From positions 1-64,000 of the forward strand of contig JAHEWK010000049.1 in the NCBI GenBank assembly GCA_020740775.1: 64,000 nucleotides of DNA, given 5' to 3'. Positions 32,521 to 45,261 of this stretch are shown one piece after another; the stretch's first letter is position 1; each line of letters starts with the position of its first letter. The notes beneath the pieces were generated by a model. That model saw only the letters and a list, made by a program, of their open reading frames with translations, ran no database searches and was not told the DNA's origin. The position numbers and the translations under genes are program-made. The DNA is from Ilyonectria destructans (taxonomy: Eukaryota; Ascomycota; Sordariomycetes; Hypocreales; Nectriaceae).

Positions 32521-34729
32521 ACTTGGTCCCCGTAAGCGATAGGCTCTATAGGGCAGCTGGTCCACCTAATTTATTACTACTATTGCGACTAAGGCCTAGA
32601 TCTTTTGCCCTATGGCGTAACGGAATAGGTGCCCGTGACACGTATTACATACCTTATGACTAACTTATTCGTTTTTTTCAGTAATTAATGAGTTGCTAAA
32701 ATGCTAGTTGTATCTATCACAACCTGGCTGTCCTCCTTGGCCAGCCACTTTTACTCGTTTCTCAATCAGGGGCCCCAGAGTTGTCTCAAGCGTGGTCTAT
32801 ATTTGAAAGGCTTGTATAAACCCGACGGGTCGAAGCCTGAACCTTACCCAGAGGGTGCTAGTTCCAGGCTTGTCGGTTGTCATTGTAAGTAAGTACGGTC
32901 TGTAAGTAAGTATATTTCCGGTGGGCAGGTCCTTTATTGGGGCACAGGACATACGGAGCTGAGCTGTTCGAAGTTGCTGCCGCCTCACGGCTTATCTAGT
33001 CCATCTTGCAACGCCTCATGGTTTCGCCGAGGAGCTGGACTCATAACCCTCCATATATAGGCACTCTCCTACCCGCAGCTCGCCCTACGGTAGTGTTCGC
33101 TAAAACACGTCTCGCAAGACGTCAAACAAGCATTCTTAGCTTTGCATCCCGCAACTGCATCTCCTCCAGCTCATCCAGCATGGCATCGGCTCAAAGGCGT
33201 TCTGTGTCAAGCCTGTTAGGTGCCCCATCAGCGGGATGTGCAGGCGTGGGTGGTCAACCCATGGTTTTCAACTGGTCAGAATTCTCTCACATTTTTGTCA
33301 AAGCTGCAGAAGCAGTCTATCCCCCAGTAACCGAGTAATAGAAATGACCAACGTGTGGCGGTAGGGAAAAACCGTCAGAAGGGATCAGAGGCTGGCGTGC
33401 AGCTTGCCTTCAGGGAGAAAAACCTCTGCAACCAGGGTCATTGTTTGGAGGGCGTTGCACGCCCTCCAATATCTCGGTCTACCTTGGTTCTGAATGCAGT
33501 TGCGAGGTCCGGCTGTGTGTTGAGACCAGCTTTGCAGAGGAAGATGAACTCTCCCAAGGTCTTGCTCTGTGCCTGTTAAGGCCCCGATGGGACCCTGAAG
33601 GCAAAAGCGTGGTCGGGTGGCCTGGAAAATTCCCCTCCACTAGCAAAATGCCAACAGCTGCGGGGAAAAAAGAACTTTTACAGGGGAGAGTTGGTCGGTT
33701 GTCATTGGATATGATAAAACTCTGCTCAAAGGTATTGTCGCACTTATTAGCGTGCTCAAGGGCCAAAGGTCAGGTAAACGATAATGAGCTGCAGCAATGT
33801 GTTGATTGATTGATGTCTAAAGTGTGGGGTACTCCAGCCCACAGACATTACTTGAAGCACACAGCTTAATTACTACCAAGTGCTGCTGTTTCCTGAGGCT
33901 CATTGAGATCATGCCTGCCCTTCAATAGGTATGACTGATGATCCTATTGCGCCACCCCGCTTACCGATGCAGCGGAATGAGCAACTCAGTCCGCTACGAA
34001 AAGCGCTGGTTGTGGGGACCGATTGGAAGACGGGGTGGATTTGGGTTGATTGCAGGGGAGCGACGTACCACCAGTGAGGCCCTGATCACAAATCATCCGA
34101 CAACACCCAAGCCCCAAGGTGAACACGAGGAGACTAGATCTTCCAACACCGAAGGAACTTCCGCTCTGTCCAGAGGCCAAGCAGCAGATTCTCAAGGGGC
34201 CCTTGTCCGGTGGGGCTGAACTAGGAAGTCTGTGGCCCGACATCAGACGGAGTGAGTTGGCAGGCTGAAATTTTCGTGTAGACCGCACATGCTGGACTAC
34301 ATATTGGCACTAATGTTACGATTTGCCCTATTTGGCGAACCCCCATATTTCCTTTCCTCTGTAAACAGTCTAGTTTCCATCTCCCTGGCCTCAGGGGGGT
34401 TGAATCGCTTGGATAAATTCCGTGTGGTGTGTACTAGCTCGCTGTTTGGCCACCCCACGACTGTTTAGATGGAAAACGGACCCGCCGCCCGCAAGACCAC
34501 TGCAGCCGGGACCGCCGTTGACTCTTCTGCGGTGATACTTCCCCAGAAGGCTCCATTGCCCCGGATCGACAAGCTTGCCAATCCCCGCATAGCATCCTGG
34601 CTAGACCCCGAATGCCCTTACATATATATATCTGGCATCTTGGTTCACAGGAGGCACGATTGCAACGACAAGCGAAAGGAGCAAGTACGTAGCACTGCAT
34701 TGGGAAACAAGTCGTGTTTCTCTTCCGCA
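32521..34729. other. Long stretch without recognised gene
   Basis: Open frames at 33006-33338 (+), 33441-33809 (+) and 33986-34288 (-) have no recognisable motifs and conflict in strand, so I do not call genes. Base composition is moderate rather than AT-rich, so an unrecognised decayed gene is possible. The last ~300 bases precede the GH16-like gene. Confidence 0.35.
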
Positions 34730-36110
34730 ATGTTTTCCTGCACGATCTTTCTATCTCTTCTTTTTCCTCTCGCGATTAGCGCCCAGTCATGTGGTACCCG
34801 CTGTGCGTTGTACACTTTAGCGTGGTCCGATCAGTTTGATGGCAACGCTGTCGATACTTCTATGTGGAATTATCGCACAGGCCCGAGATTGGCGAGCTAC
34901 CAACGTAAGGAGAATGTTGAGCAGATAGATGGCGCACTCATCATCACTCAGAAGAAGGAAAGCTACCAGGGTCTAAATTAGTATGTATCCATGTGAATAT
35001 GTGGCTTGCATGACGCTCTCTGACGAAGTCTACTCTCTGTACAGCACTGCCGGTGGTTTAATCTCGGTTCCCAACTTCCATTACGGCTATTTTGAAGCCT
35101 ATGTGAACCTGAACAAGGGCGGCGGCTGGCACAATGCCTTTTGGCTGATGTGCGGAAAGTACGTCTTTCCATCTTCCTGTCCCACACAATGCATCACGTA
35201 TTAATGAGAGTGACTAGTGGCTCGAAAACAGTATACACGAACACTCATACTGAAATTGACATTTTCGAAATTGAAACAAGCAAGCCCAAGGAAACGACTA
35301 ACAATATGAATTTCTGGCTTGGGAATGGCAACCGGGCCCGTGGGTATTCTTCTGCTCATCGGCCCGGCAAGGATTTTACCGAATGGAACCTTCACTCTGC
35401 ACTCTGGACCGAGGAAAGGGTCGTGTTCTTTGAGAATGGAAAACTAATCTGGGACTACACCTTCGGGCCACAAGCATGGACTCATAACTACATGAATATT
35501 TGGCTCACAACCGTTGCAAACGCGGCTTTTCGTATCGACGATTCTGCATTGCCATCCTCCATGAGGGTAGGCAATGTCAGCTATTATCAGAAGGACTATG
35601 TAAGTTTCTTTCCTCAGTTGGTCCGTATGGATATGAATTCGCTGACGCCTCATAAACCAGTATCTCACTTCGAGTACCCTCTGCTTCTTTGACAATCCCA
35701 GTAGTGTGAATTGTCCTTCCAATGCTGGGTATTCGGAGACAGGCAGTGGTTGGACGACGTCGAGTCTCAGCGGTTATACAAAAAACCTCTCGACGCGCTA
35801 CGTCACTGGATCTTCCAATGCGGCGGCCACATGGTCCCTTTCATCGCTCAAAGTTTCTGGCACCTATGATGTCTCGGCATTCATCGTCGTGTATTCAAAC
35901 TCTGATCCCAAAGCCAAGTATCAGCTACTGAAGAACGGGCAAGTGGTTCAAGAGGACATTGAGATTGATCAGACAACGGGGGTTAATCGCTGGGCAGTCA
36001 TTGCATCCAACGTCACGATGAATGCTGGCGAAAATTGGGCTGTGCGAGTCAAGGCTTCTGGCGTTGGGTCCATCCGGGCAGATACCGTAAAGTTTATACG
36101 AACAGCTTGA
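34730..36110 (+). CDS. Secreted GH16-like protein with golvesin-like C-terminus, 4 exons
   Basis: Exons 34730-34980, 35045-35158, 35218-35599, 35661-36110; introns of 64, 59 and 61 nt (GT-AG) all keep the frame, giving 398 residues. Residues 1-~18 form a signal peptide (MFSCTIFLSLLFPLAISA). Then comes a concanavalin-fold domain with the GH16 active-site pattern E-x-D-x-x-E (E134, D136, E139 in TEIDIFE), preceded by GGGWHNAFWLM. The C-terminal ~140 residues (from NCPSNAGYSETG to RADTVKFIRTA) resemble the golvesin/xanthan-lyase-associated beta-sandwich, a likely glycan-binding module. Expected role: cleavage of a beta-glucan, galactan or other polysaccharide outside the cell. ATG 34730 was chosen over an upstream in-frame start because it places the signal peptide at the N-terminus. 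Confidence 0.85.
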
Positions 36111-36199
36111 TTGATTTGCTAGGAGAAACGGAGGACTATGGCCTATCCCTGGCATCTTCTCGTTGATTTTATCGCTAGGGGAAAAGATTAATCATAGCC

Positions 36200-36789
36200 T
36201 TGCTAAACTCTCTTATTGAGCGGGGATCTCATCTCATCAACTGTTTGCGGCAATTTTGCTGTAGTAACATGACCCTCAAGGCCTAAATAACAATACAACT
36301 TATCCCAACCTTCCTTCTCAAACATAAAATGCATGTGGCTTGGCCTCATGTGTTGAGGCAATATGTCTCGATAGCCTTCTGGGGGTAGTCCCTTTTTGCT
36401 TTATCATCATGGGATGCCCGTTCAACTTGGATAGCAGCTTGCCAACCGGTCCGTCGTGTGGGATGGGGTAAGGAACCGGCACAATTCCTTTGAACCAGAA
36501 CTTGCCCTCCTCGTCGCTCATCAGGATACATCTCCCGTCTGGCTTCTCCCTCCCCGCATGTTGGACGTCGTACATGCCGCTCGAATCGGTCTCCCAGATG
36601 TCGATCTTGACATCCAAAACCTGGTTGTCGTTGTATATTTGACGGTACATATGGCCAACAGGGGCTCCCCGTTCTGATCATGCGACATCATGGCGCCGTT
36701 GTCAAGGTGCTCTGCGTGGTGGGTGTGGAAGGGTCCTAGAACCGTGCCCACGGTCGACCCTGGAGATTTTGGATGGTCGATGCTGTCGA
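36200..36789 (-). pseudogene. Intradiol ring-cleavage dioxygenase, truncated and frameshifted
   Basis: Pieces in successive minus-strand frames align to the family: GTVLGPFHTHHAEHLDNG..NGEPLLAICTV, then KIDIWETDSSGMYDVQH..GKFWFKGIVPVPYPIPHDGP, then RPSHMHFMFEKEGWDK. The iron ligands Tyr (GMYDVQ), Tyr (PYPIP) and His/His (SHMHF) survive, though in different frames. At least two frameshifts are needed. The N-terminal domain is missing: homology stops at 36790, exactly where the hAT-2 element begins. The intact enzyme would open catechol or hydroxyquinol rings toward the 3-oxoadipate pathway. Confidence 0.8.
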
Positions 36790-39678
36790 CAGACTTGCTT
36801 ATCTTGATATCATATCTGATATGATAAATTATCCTGATATCAGTATAACACACTATCCTGATATGATATCAGCTTAGCAGGATAGCAGAGATGATATCAG
36901 GCTAGCAGCTTTAGCAGAGATGATATAACAATAGATACATAGCTTAAAGGGCAATATTTTATTCAATTCTAATGTAGATCATCATCTGAATCAACCCGAA
37001 TACTACCGTTTATTTCACCGTCCGCGATGAGCCCTCTACCACCACGTGATGATGGTATAATGAGTCCTTCACGCAGCCAATTGCCGATACATTCAACCTT
37101 CCCCAGATTAGCACATGACATCCTTCGCGATCCCATGATAAAGTACGTCTCCCTCCACTAAATGCTGACTCGGGATCAGCAGAACCAGGGGGGACAGATA
37201 GTATATCGATGGCCATGCGACTGAGACGCGGATATGTCCGAATCTGATCCCTCTGACACCACCAGATAAGGGGAGAGCCTTCAATCTTTATTGGTTGGGT
37301 GCGGATAAAGTTTTCGAAGTCATCTGCGTCGCTGGTTATGTCCTCAGCGACCATCATCTCGTCCAGAAGCCGATCAAGCTCGTTTGGCTGTCCCTGCTGC
37401 GAGCTAGATGCTTCGCTCGGCGGCTGGACAGGTCCGAGGGCGGGCGCCATCTTGTATTCTTCCTCCCAGATTGTACGTGCTTACCTAATGGCAGTCGCCG
37501 CCCATTCCTCCTTCCAGTGTATCTCAAGGTATCGCGCTCGCTTCGACGGATCGAGGAGGAGGGCAGTTGCATATATAGGTGACTCCTCAGACATAGTATA
37601 GTACTTATTAAGTATGAACCAGCCCATATCCATCGAGTGCAACATGAGAGGATCATATGTCTCCTCTGCTTCATAGAGTTCCTAAAGAGATGATTAGTAA
37701 TTGGTTTAGATGAAAAGATGAGATAATACCTTCTTCTGCTCGTAATGGCGAAGTAGTATATCCATGATCATAAGGTTTTGCGAGAGCGTCGTCGTCGCGC
37801 CTTGAGCCCACAAAGTCGTAGATGTGAAAGGTTGGAGAAATGCGTGTGTTTTCTCTAGGTAATCCCAATCTGAAGAGGTGAGAATATTATCACCTAGAGT
37901 CTTGTCATAGTCAAGCAGGAACTGCTTTACTTGCTGCTTTTTCCTTATTAGATTATCGATCATCCTATACCATAAATTCCGGCGCGTATCATTATCAATA
38001 CCGAGTCGTAATTTGATGCGCTCATCCCATGCATCACTGTGGATAGCTGAGTTACGTAGCCACAGCCCGATCCGGTGTAGTTTGCGCAAGGCAGGGATCA
38101 TAAACCAGCCCTTCCTTCTGGTGGTGTTGTCTAATCTATTATCTGATCTCGATGGAGGATTTCCCTTTTGAACGGAAGCCTTTTTGGATGCGATGCCGCC
38201 AGGGCGTCTTGTCTGAGCTCCCGTCTGATCTGGCTGGTTTGATGTATCACCACCAGACGCGTCATACAGGACGAGATAGAACCGTTCGTAGAGCTCATCA
38301 CCAGTGACGTCGCTAGCAGCATCAAAGGCGGCTTGAAGTGCTTCACGTGAAGACGCGAAAAGAAAGGCTTGAAGGGATAGGTTGACAATATGAAGGATAC
38401 AGCGGATACGGTGCCGTTTTGGATCCCAGTTGATCTACTATAGATTAGACGACTAGATAAGAGAATAAGGCAGGAGTAAGACGTACATTATGATCCCGCT
38501 TAAGCCTGGTTGATAAATGCTGCAAACACGTGTCGTTTGACGTCGCATTATCGCCAGTATGACAGCCAAGTTGATTCGTGATACCGTAAAGGACGAGTGT
38601 TGAGAAGATAAGTCGAGACTGATGTTCACCAGAATGGCTGTGTCGAATCTCTAGGAGGCTCAGAAGTGCTCTCCTAGGCTGGTAATCCTTGTCAACCCAT
38701 CGTGCACATACTGCTAGTACACCATGGCGATGTGGCGATGTCCAGAGATCAGATGAGCTGTGGACCTTCGAAACGGCGTTCTGTAGCTTAGCCTTCAACT
38801 GCGACTGATATAGACTAAAGTTTGCAGTAATATGACGCATTGCTTCATGTCGTGATGTCATGATAAGGTCCTCAATCGCGGGATTACAGGCTAGCATGAT
38901 GTCCTGCATCTCATTCCATGTAACTGCCGAAAAGGGAAGTCGACGACGTGAGAGAAGGCCAACCATGCTCTCAGTATAGCGCTGGGGATTGAACACTCTG
39001 CGCAGGGCTGATTCTGATGGGTTTGCTGTATAATAATCGCCGAGCCTAGCTTGCTTTAATGGAGGACCAATTTCTGATGATCGTTCGAGTATCGTATTAT
39101 CCGAAGAGTTAATGATATCACTGTGTTTGCGCTTCGCATGGTATATGGCGTTGTCTTGTTTCGTATTTGGACCAGGCCTGATCAGAGGAACAGAGAAGAC
39201 ATTAATAGACCACTGCTCCCTTCGTTCTGCGCTTCCCTGATGGTCCTAACTGGCCCCTGTTCGGATATGTCGCGCGGAATATGCAATCGAAGTTCAGGAC
39301 CTCAGATGGAGCTGATTCTGCATCAAGAGCAGGATCAATACTCATCTGGTATTTTGAGGTGCAATCCGCAGGTTGCTGTGATGAAGAGGCCATAATTAAG
39401 GATAGTAGAGGCTCGAAATAATAGAACATATTATATCTACACACTTGAGTCTTGTGGTAAAGTTTGAGAGATTTGAAGACAGCAAACACGGAAGGATCGG
39501 ATCTTATCAGCCGATAAGATGACATCTGGCCAATCAGAGCCGACAGCCTATCCTGATATCAGGATAGATATCAGGATAAGGGAGCCTATCTTTATCCGAT
39601 ATCCGATATATATCATATCGGATATAGCAAGATAGCAGGAGATGATATCAGGATAGCGTATCAGGATAGGCAAGTCTG
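36790..39678 (-). mobile_element. Decayed hAT element (hAT-2)
   Basis: Ends CAGACTTGCTTATCTTGATA and its inverted partner ending at 39678 match at 18 of 20 bases; both differences are C-to-T on the left. Subterminal regions consist of dense TATCCTGATATCAG-type repeats. A damaged hAT transposase lies inside. Flanking 8-mers (GCTGTCGA, TATGGCTC) do not match. Confidence 0.8.
37010..39391 (-). pseudogene. hAT-2 transposase, degenerate
   Basis: From ATG 39391 (MASSSQQPADC..), frames join to a recognisable hAT protein: BED-like IYHAKRKH, MFNPQRYTESMVGLLSRRRL, SSDLWTSPHRHGVLAV (first D), HTGDNATSND (second D), then after an intron at about 38440-38490 WDPKRHRIRCILHIVNLSLQAF, a second intron near 37685-37730, and the C-terminal dimerisation region YPRLSRMAIDILSVPPGSADPESAFSGG (E near 37170). 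Frame breaks: one near 39210, and an in-frame TAA at 37481-37483 inside a conserved stretch (which might instead be a short intron donor). Probably inactive. Confidence 0.75.
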
Positions 39679-40369
39679 TATGGCTCACTCATCTCGAAAA
39701 TTCGGCGCTATGAATAAAATACTGAAGGGTACAAGAGGTGCACATTGAAATGGAGGGGACGGACATGATATTTGGCCTATGGTGTACAACGAGTTGCTGA
39801 GAAAACAAGATTGTCTCATCGCGCTGTGATGTCTCTGGCAAGACGAATGCAATTCAAGGATGCCTACACCCAACCAGGATTACGATTGTTAACTCTGGAC
39901 TTGATTTGATAACTCCTTTATGTAGGATGATCACTCACATTTTTCGTAGATCAAGGAGCAAGATGCCTTCATCTTAACAATTCATCATTAGGAGCCATTA
40001 AGGCTAATATGGCGTGTCTCCTGCGGCCATTTCTAATTCTGGGCAGGATGTACCCCCACCCCCACTGATGCGAATATATCGCGGAGGTCACATAAAGTGT
40101 GGTTGTCATGTAGATGTAGAAAGATGGATGACGAGCTAAGACTACAATTGAGGACGGGAGCATAAGGTCTCCTTTCTCACGTGATGTTACATATAATGCC
40201 AGTCTTAAGCACCAGGCCCAAGACTGGTTATTCACGTATCACCCACCCTCTGCTTTGCCACTTCCGCCACTGACATGCCTCTATACCAACTGGCATACCA
40301 CTCTGCCAACTGACACTCCACTTCCAGAATCTGTTCTTGTAATAATAACTATCACAACCAGTACGCCCA
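39679..40369. other. Spacer, no gene seen
   Basis: Moderately AT-rich sequence with no recognisable coding or repeat content. Confidence 0.4.
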
Positions 40370-41640
40370 ATGTCTATCAAGTTGAATATTCTCCTTGACG
40401 AACAATGTGTCGATTTCAAAAATGCGATCAAGCAGCATCCAACGGACGTGCTTGACATCTTTCTCGCACGACTTTCCTCTGCCTGTTTATCTACGCGCCA
40501 TCTCGATTACCTCGAGCCCTCGATACGAATTCTTCGGTCACTTCAAACGCCGCGAAACCATTTACCGGATTCACTTCTGGCCGTCCTTCAGAATTGCAGA
40601 AGGTGTACCCAAGCCGTTTCGTCGGAAGAGAAGGTTTACGAGAAGGGAGGTTGTCGAGCTCTCACAGCTTTTGCTGCCGTGGGAAGCGACAGCAAATCCG
40701 TCGGGCAACTTTTTTATACCCTTTCCGACAAAGAATAGGATTACATCGTACGTTTAACCAATGATCCCAACTGTCATAAAGACTTCAACTTTATCTCCCA
40801 CCGAGCAAAGGTCGAAAAACCCCGGCGGCAAGTGGCGAAGCCGAGTCCTCCCGGGCTTCGTGGGGTTCGTCCACGTCGAAAACAAAAACTAGACGGCTTT
40901 ATTAGGCAAAGTCCAAACAACGACAGTGTGGCAACTGGGACACGAGCTAAGCTCACCAAAGTGGCATGTCCTTCTGAGCTGGAGACACAGTTCTCGGCCG
41001 ATCCTACTGCACCGCAGCTCGGCAGAATGGAAACCGACGAAAATAATGAGCGATTCCTCGAAGGCCTAGTTCGCGCAGCATCACGATTTGAGCCAATGGG
41101 TGTGCATGGCAGTGGGATATCACCCACGTTCTCGTCAGGTCAGTGAAGATGGATTTTGTGTGGTATTATCTCTAACGGTTATCAGATTTCCGCGAGTCAA
41201 GTTTGGTCCACAACACCGCCAGTTCCATATCGACAGTAGGAAAAAGATCGGTCTCACGACGGTACGTGCAGGTTGGCAATTCGCTTTCCATACTGACAAC
41301 GCTTCAGATAATCAACCTCAACAGGCACAGATATTATGGAAGCCCTGTTGCTGGGCGTGGATCTAGATTCCCTGATCAACTCTTCTGGAATGTTGCCAGA
41401 AGGAAGAGACCACTCCCATCAACAACAATGCGAGCCGGTTGTGTACCGCTAATGCTCTGTCTAATTCGGGCTGGAACACTATCAATTGGGCCATACCCCT
41501 CACTACAGAGAACGACCATGTCCATGGGGAAATTTATTTGCCCCGCGGTTGGAGAATTTCGTCACACTGTCCACGACACCGAAATTCGAAGGCTACTTTC
41601 GCGGAGGCCTAAACATCCCAAGTTAGCCTGAAGTTGCGCA
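40370..41640 (+). other. Unrecognised open frames, possible decayed gene
   Basis: Overlapping plus-strand frames at 40370-40738 and 40395-40757, then 40832-41146 (basic start RPRRKQKLDGF, acidic middle) and a later stretch DIMEALLLGVDLDSLINSSG near 41330-41400. Two possible introns (about 41139-41185 and 41259-41305) do not restore one frame. The basic/acidic pattern resembles the non-DNA-binding part of fungal transcription factors, but there is no Zn2Cys6 motif. Confidence 0.2.
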
Positions 41641-43933
41641 AGTCTAGAAGTCACGTCAAGCTTGCGTCCACATGCTTGACTCGGACAAGATCTAGAATCT
41701 TTTGTGTCCGGTCTGGATGATTACAAACTGCGACCTAACTGCTTCCGGCCCAGGCAGTCCAAAGCTCCTCTCCGAGCTGACGAAACCATGCTACTGGGTC
41801 ATCCGTCAGTCCTTCAGCTCTTATACCTCAAGTCATACAACGATGATGGAATAGGGCTCCCGGGTTTGACTGGATGGGCGGCGTGATGAGCACTCCAGTT
41901 GCTTGTCGACGGCGCCTCTCGCGACAGCCAGACCATCAACATTCGGCTGGTCGCGTCGTGATCGGGGAATTGGATATGAGGCAACAACTTAACAACCTGG
42001 CGATGGAAGATACAGATTGTTGTGAAAAGAATCAAAGCGAGCCCAGCACTGCTACTTTGCAAGGACAGTAGGTGGCCAATAAGCAGAGGAAGAAGAGTTG
42101 ATTCTAATTTGATAGCAACAGTTGTTGGAGGCTATCCGTTGATGAACGGTCATGAGTATTATCGCTCAACTTAGGTCTATTTATGCATGGCGTGTTCGGG
42201 CTTTCATCGTAGTCACCTCGCTTGTCGTACTCAGAAAGGCCTCAAAGGCAATCCCACAGAGCTAGCAAAGAGGAATTTTGTGATACGAACAAGCCTTCAT
42301 TGCCACCCTCTTGTTAGGGGCTCGGCAACTAGTTGCACCTGCACGACTCCGCGACGTTTGAATCAATCGGCAAGTGATTCAACCCTTGCCTAGCTTTCTT
42401 TGATACATTCGGCGAGACAATCAACTCACTCCTCCAAACGTCGAGGGACCCAATCGGATCTAAGTAATTTGAGGAAAGGGAAAAGAGGGGATAACGCCAG
42501 TACATGCTCTAGCAGCCCAGGCGCAGTCGGTTGTGGGATACGTGGCGCGCACCAGTCAATCTCAAGGCGTGTTTCACCACCCGGTTGCTCAGTTGGGTTA
42601 GAAACGCGCGCTCTTTGCAGCACAGGTAAGCATAAGGAATAAAGATTAGACTAATCGGCTCATTATAAGTTAATTCCCACTGAGAACTGTGCCCGGGTCA
42701 TTCTCTTGGCGGGCTATCAAGAGCAAGGATTTACCAATAGTGAGGCGAACAGATGTCCCCAGAGGTGGCAAGGTGTTGGACTGTGCTAGTAGAACGTCGA
42801 GTTTTGGAGGAGAGGAGCCAAATAATATTAGCTGAAGCCTGTTAGAGAAGGCGCCTATGTACAGGGTAGCATAGCGTAGCATGCTCCCTACTCCTTATCG
42901 TCGCCTCCCTTAATTATCACCTCTCCCTGTAACCTTACTCTTCTATTCTTGAGTTATAGTTAACTAGTATATCTGCTTAAGGCAGTAAGAGTCTGCGGCA
43001 CTGGCAAACATGCTGATATTAAAATTAAGCGCCTGGGCCATGACATGTCACTCTTGTCTAATGTGGACTACGCTTAGATGACTGTTCAGTGAGTGTTGAA
43101 CAGCTGCCATGTTAGCAAGGGGAAACCGTGTTGTAAAATGCCTGATACGATAGATAAAATAAACAATGTTCATACAGACTCAATCAATGCAGCGCTAGCC
43201 CACCCTTTACCTATATCTGCTATGATGCCCCTGTCTACTGTCTTGAAAATTGATTACACTTAGAAACCTTAATCGTTTACGCCCCGAACTCGAATATGTG
43301 GAGGTAAACTCTTCAGAAAGTAATGGAGAGCCTGGCTAAGGTACTAGAACGAATTCGTTAGATTTCACAGCCGCACGTCTCATCTATTCTTCTTACTAAC
43401 TATCGATTTATCTCCTAGTAGAATGTTAACGTTGATTGAATAAGGGGTCTGTGTCAAGCTCTGCTTTTTATCCTCAAAAAGCCACAAGATTCCAGGTCGC
43501 AGTTCACCGATAAAGTCAACTTACCTCCCCAGGTCACGTACAAGGCTAAGCCACGCATCTTGAGCTCTAGTTATCACTTAATGAAGTTTAAGGCCCAGCG
43601 CTTTCTAACTAGAGACACATTGCAGTCAGCGAGCAGTCGATTAGCTATATCTTTTATATCATAAAGCCAGGGAGGAAATGATCATGCATCTAAGTCAAGG
43701 ATATACTTAACAATTATCTTCTCCTCTAGATTTATAAGTTTATGTGAATTGGGCATGGTATCGTGTTGAGGAGTTATTCCCTTAAGATGAGTGCCGAGCG
43801 TTGAACGACTGATATTGTGGATCTTAGCAGTGGCTCGTGGACTTAGCTGGGTGTCTTTTTAGATAGCTTCAATCGCTAGGACCATTCGAGTCTCTTTGCT
43901 AAGAGTTTCTATGGTTTTTTTATAGAGGAATAG
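41641..43933. other. 2.3 kb without recognised gene
   Basis: Short open frames with no motifs; the right two-thirds are AT-rich and stop-laden, consistent with old decayed repeats. Confidence 0.4.
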
Positions 43934-43960
43934 TGTGAACGGCCTCTAGTAGCTGGATTC

Positions 43961-44170
43961 TGTTAGATTGGATCATGTACATATTATCAACAGGGTGGTC
44001 ATGTGACCACCTTCGTGGTCCACAGACGGCTCGCCGAACCTTTGCCGAGCACACCCCGAATAGGAAAGCGGTCAAGGAACCAGACATCCCCTGAACACCA
44101 CAGAGATAGCCCAGGGGGACAGACATATACACAATACAAGTCATCTGAGTGCCATACTTACTTTCCAACA
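43961..44170 (+). repeat. Solo LTR, family TGTTAGATTGG..TTTCCAACA, nested
   Basis: 210 bp with a perfect 5-bp duplication GATTC (43956-43960, 44171-44175). Same family as 46436-46662. Inserted inside another LTR. Confidence 0.92.
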
Positions 44171-44287
44171 GATTCCAGCTATCTAGTCTAGGATGCTATT
44201 TACATCAAAGATAAAGAAGAAAGAAAGAAGTTCCTAAGTGCCCCTGAGCTGTGGAACGATTTCTCATCCTTGGCGCGCACGAGCCTA

Positions 44288-45261
44288 CCCGGGGGCTTGA
44301 CCTTAGCTGCCCCCTCTCCTCACCGGAGAGGGGGTATCACAACCCGTATCCGCGTCGCATGCGTATCTGCCTTTTCCACCCTCTATGTAAATGAACATCA
44401 CCAAATTGAGCCCATTTGACTCCAAATTTGAATACTAGGATATTCACATATAGTCCTCATTGTCTCTCAATTTTCAGCTTGATCCCATGTCGCTACGGCT
44501 CGTGCTGCCTGCACCAACCTTGTAGGTCATACCATCACACCGACAACTTTGGCGGAGCCGGCAGGTCCGGTACCACTGACCACTGCCGAAATCGCCTTTT
44601 GAACCTCTGCATCAACCAGCATCGCCATTTTAAGCCTGATTGGCCTCAAAATTGAGCTATATAATATTTGAATATGATTCTTATAGTAGTTAGGCTTTCA
44701 GCTTAATCCTATAGCGCTGCGACTCTTAATGTGTGAATCTATTGCTGCTACCTAATTAACTCGAGAGAACCCCACATTGCCTCGCCAGGTGACTATTGCA
44801 GTGAGTGATGCGAAAATCGCAGTTTCACACTGCACCAACAGCCTTCTCAACATAATATATATATCGTTGAAAATAGCGCAAAAAACTCTTTTTTCTGATA
44901 TCAAGAGCAGCCGGCCCCAGTAGGATTTGCGACCTAACCTTTGGAATCACCGTTAGCAGCAGCCAAATTGGTGTGCCACAGTCGCGAAATTGATATGCCG
45001 CAGTCTCAGCGGCATCACTGAGGGCTGAAAACACCACCATACGACAGCACCAGCTGTGGGTAAAGATTGCCCAGACTGAGATATGTTATTATTCAGATGT
45101 CTAGCTATATAATGATATATTTTTCAATTGGATTGGGGTATATTATGCTATTGAAATATATTATTGAAGTTGGAAAAGGCGGATACGCATGCGACGCGGA
45201 TACGGGTTGTGATACCCCCTCTCCGGTGAGGAGAGGGGGCAGCTAAGGTCAAGCCCCCGGG
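44288..45261. mobile_element. 974-bp MITE with 91-bp terminal inverted repeats
   Basis: Arms 44288-44378 and 45171-45261 are identical except one base. TA flanks both ends (44286-44287, 45262-45263), pointing to the Tc1/mariner-pogo class. Each arm contains a perfect 10-bp hairpin (CCCCCTCTCC / GGAGAGGGGG, loop 5 nt; 44310-44334). The AT-rich interior has no transposase. Inserted in the LTR at 43934-45311. Confidence 0.92.

Noticed and set aside
33006..34288. Several 90-120 codon ORFs
   Set aside because: They lie on both strands, overlap each other and have no motif or splice support.
37449..37483. Intron at GTAAGC in hAT-2 instead of a stop
   Set aside because: The implied intron would be only ~34 nt, and the stretch after the stop (IWEEEYK) looks like conserved transposase; left as a probable nonsense mutation.
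40370..41146. Transcription factor gene
   Set aside because: No Zn2Cys6 or other DNA-binding motif; the possible introns do not give one continuous frame.
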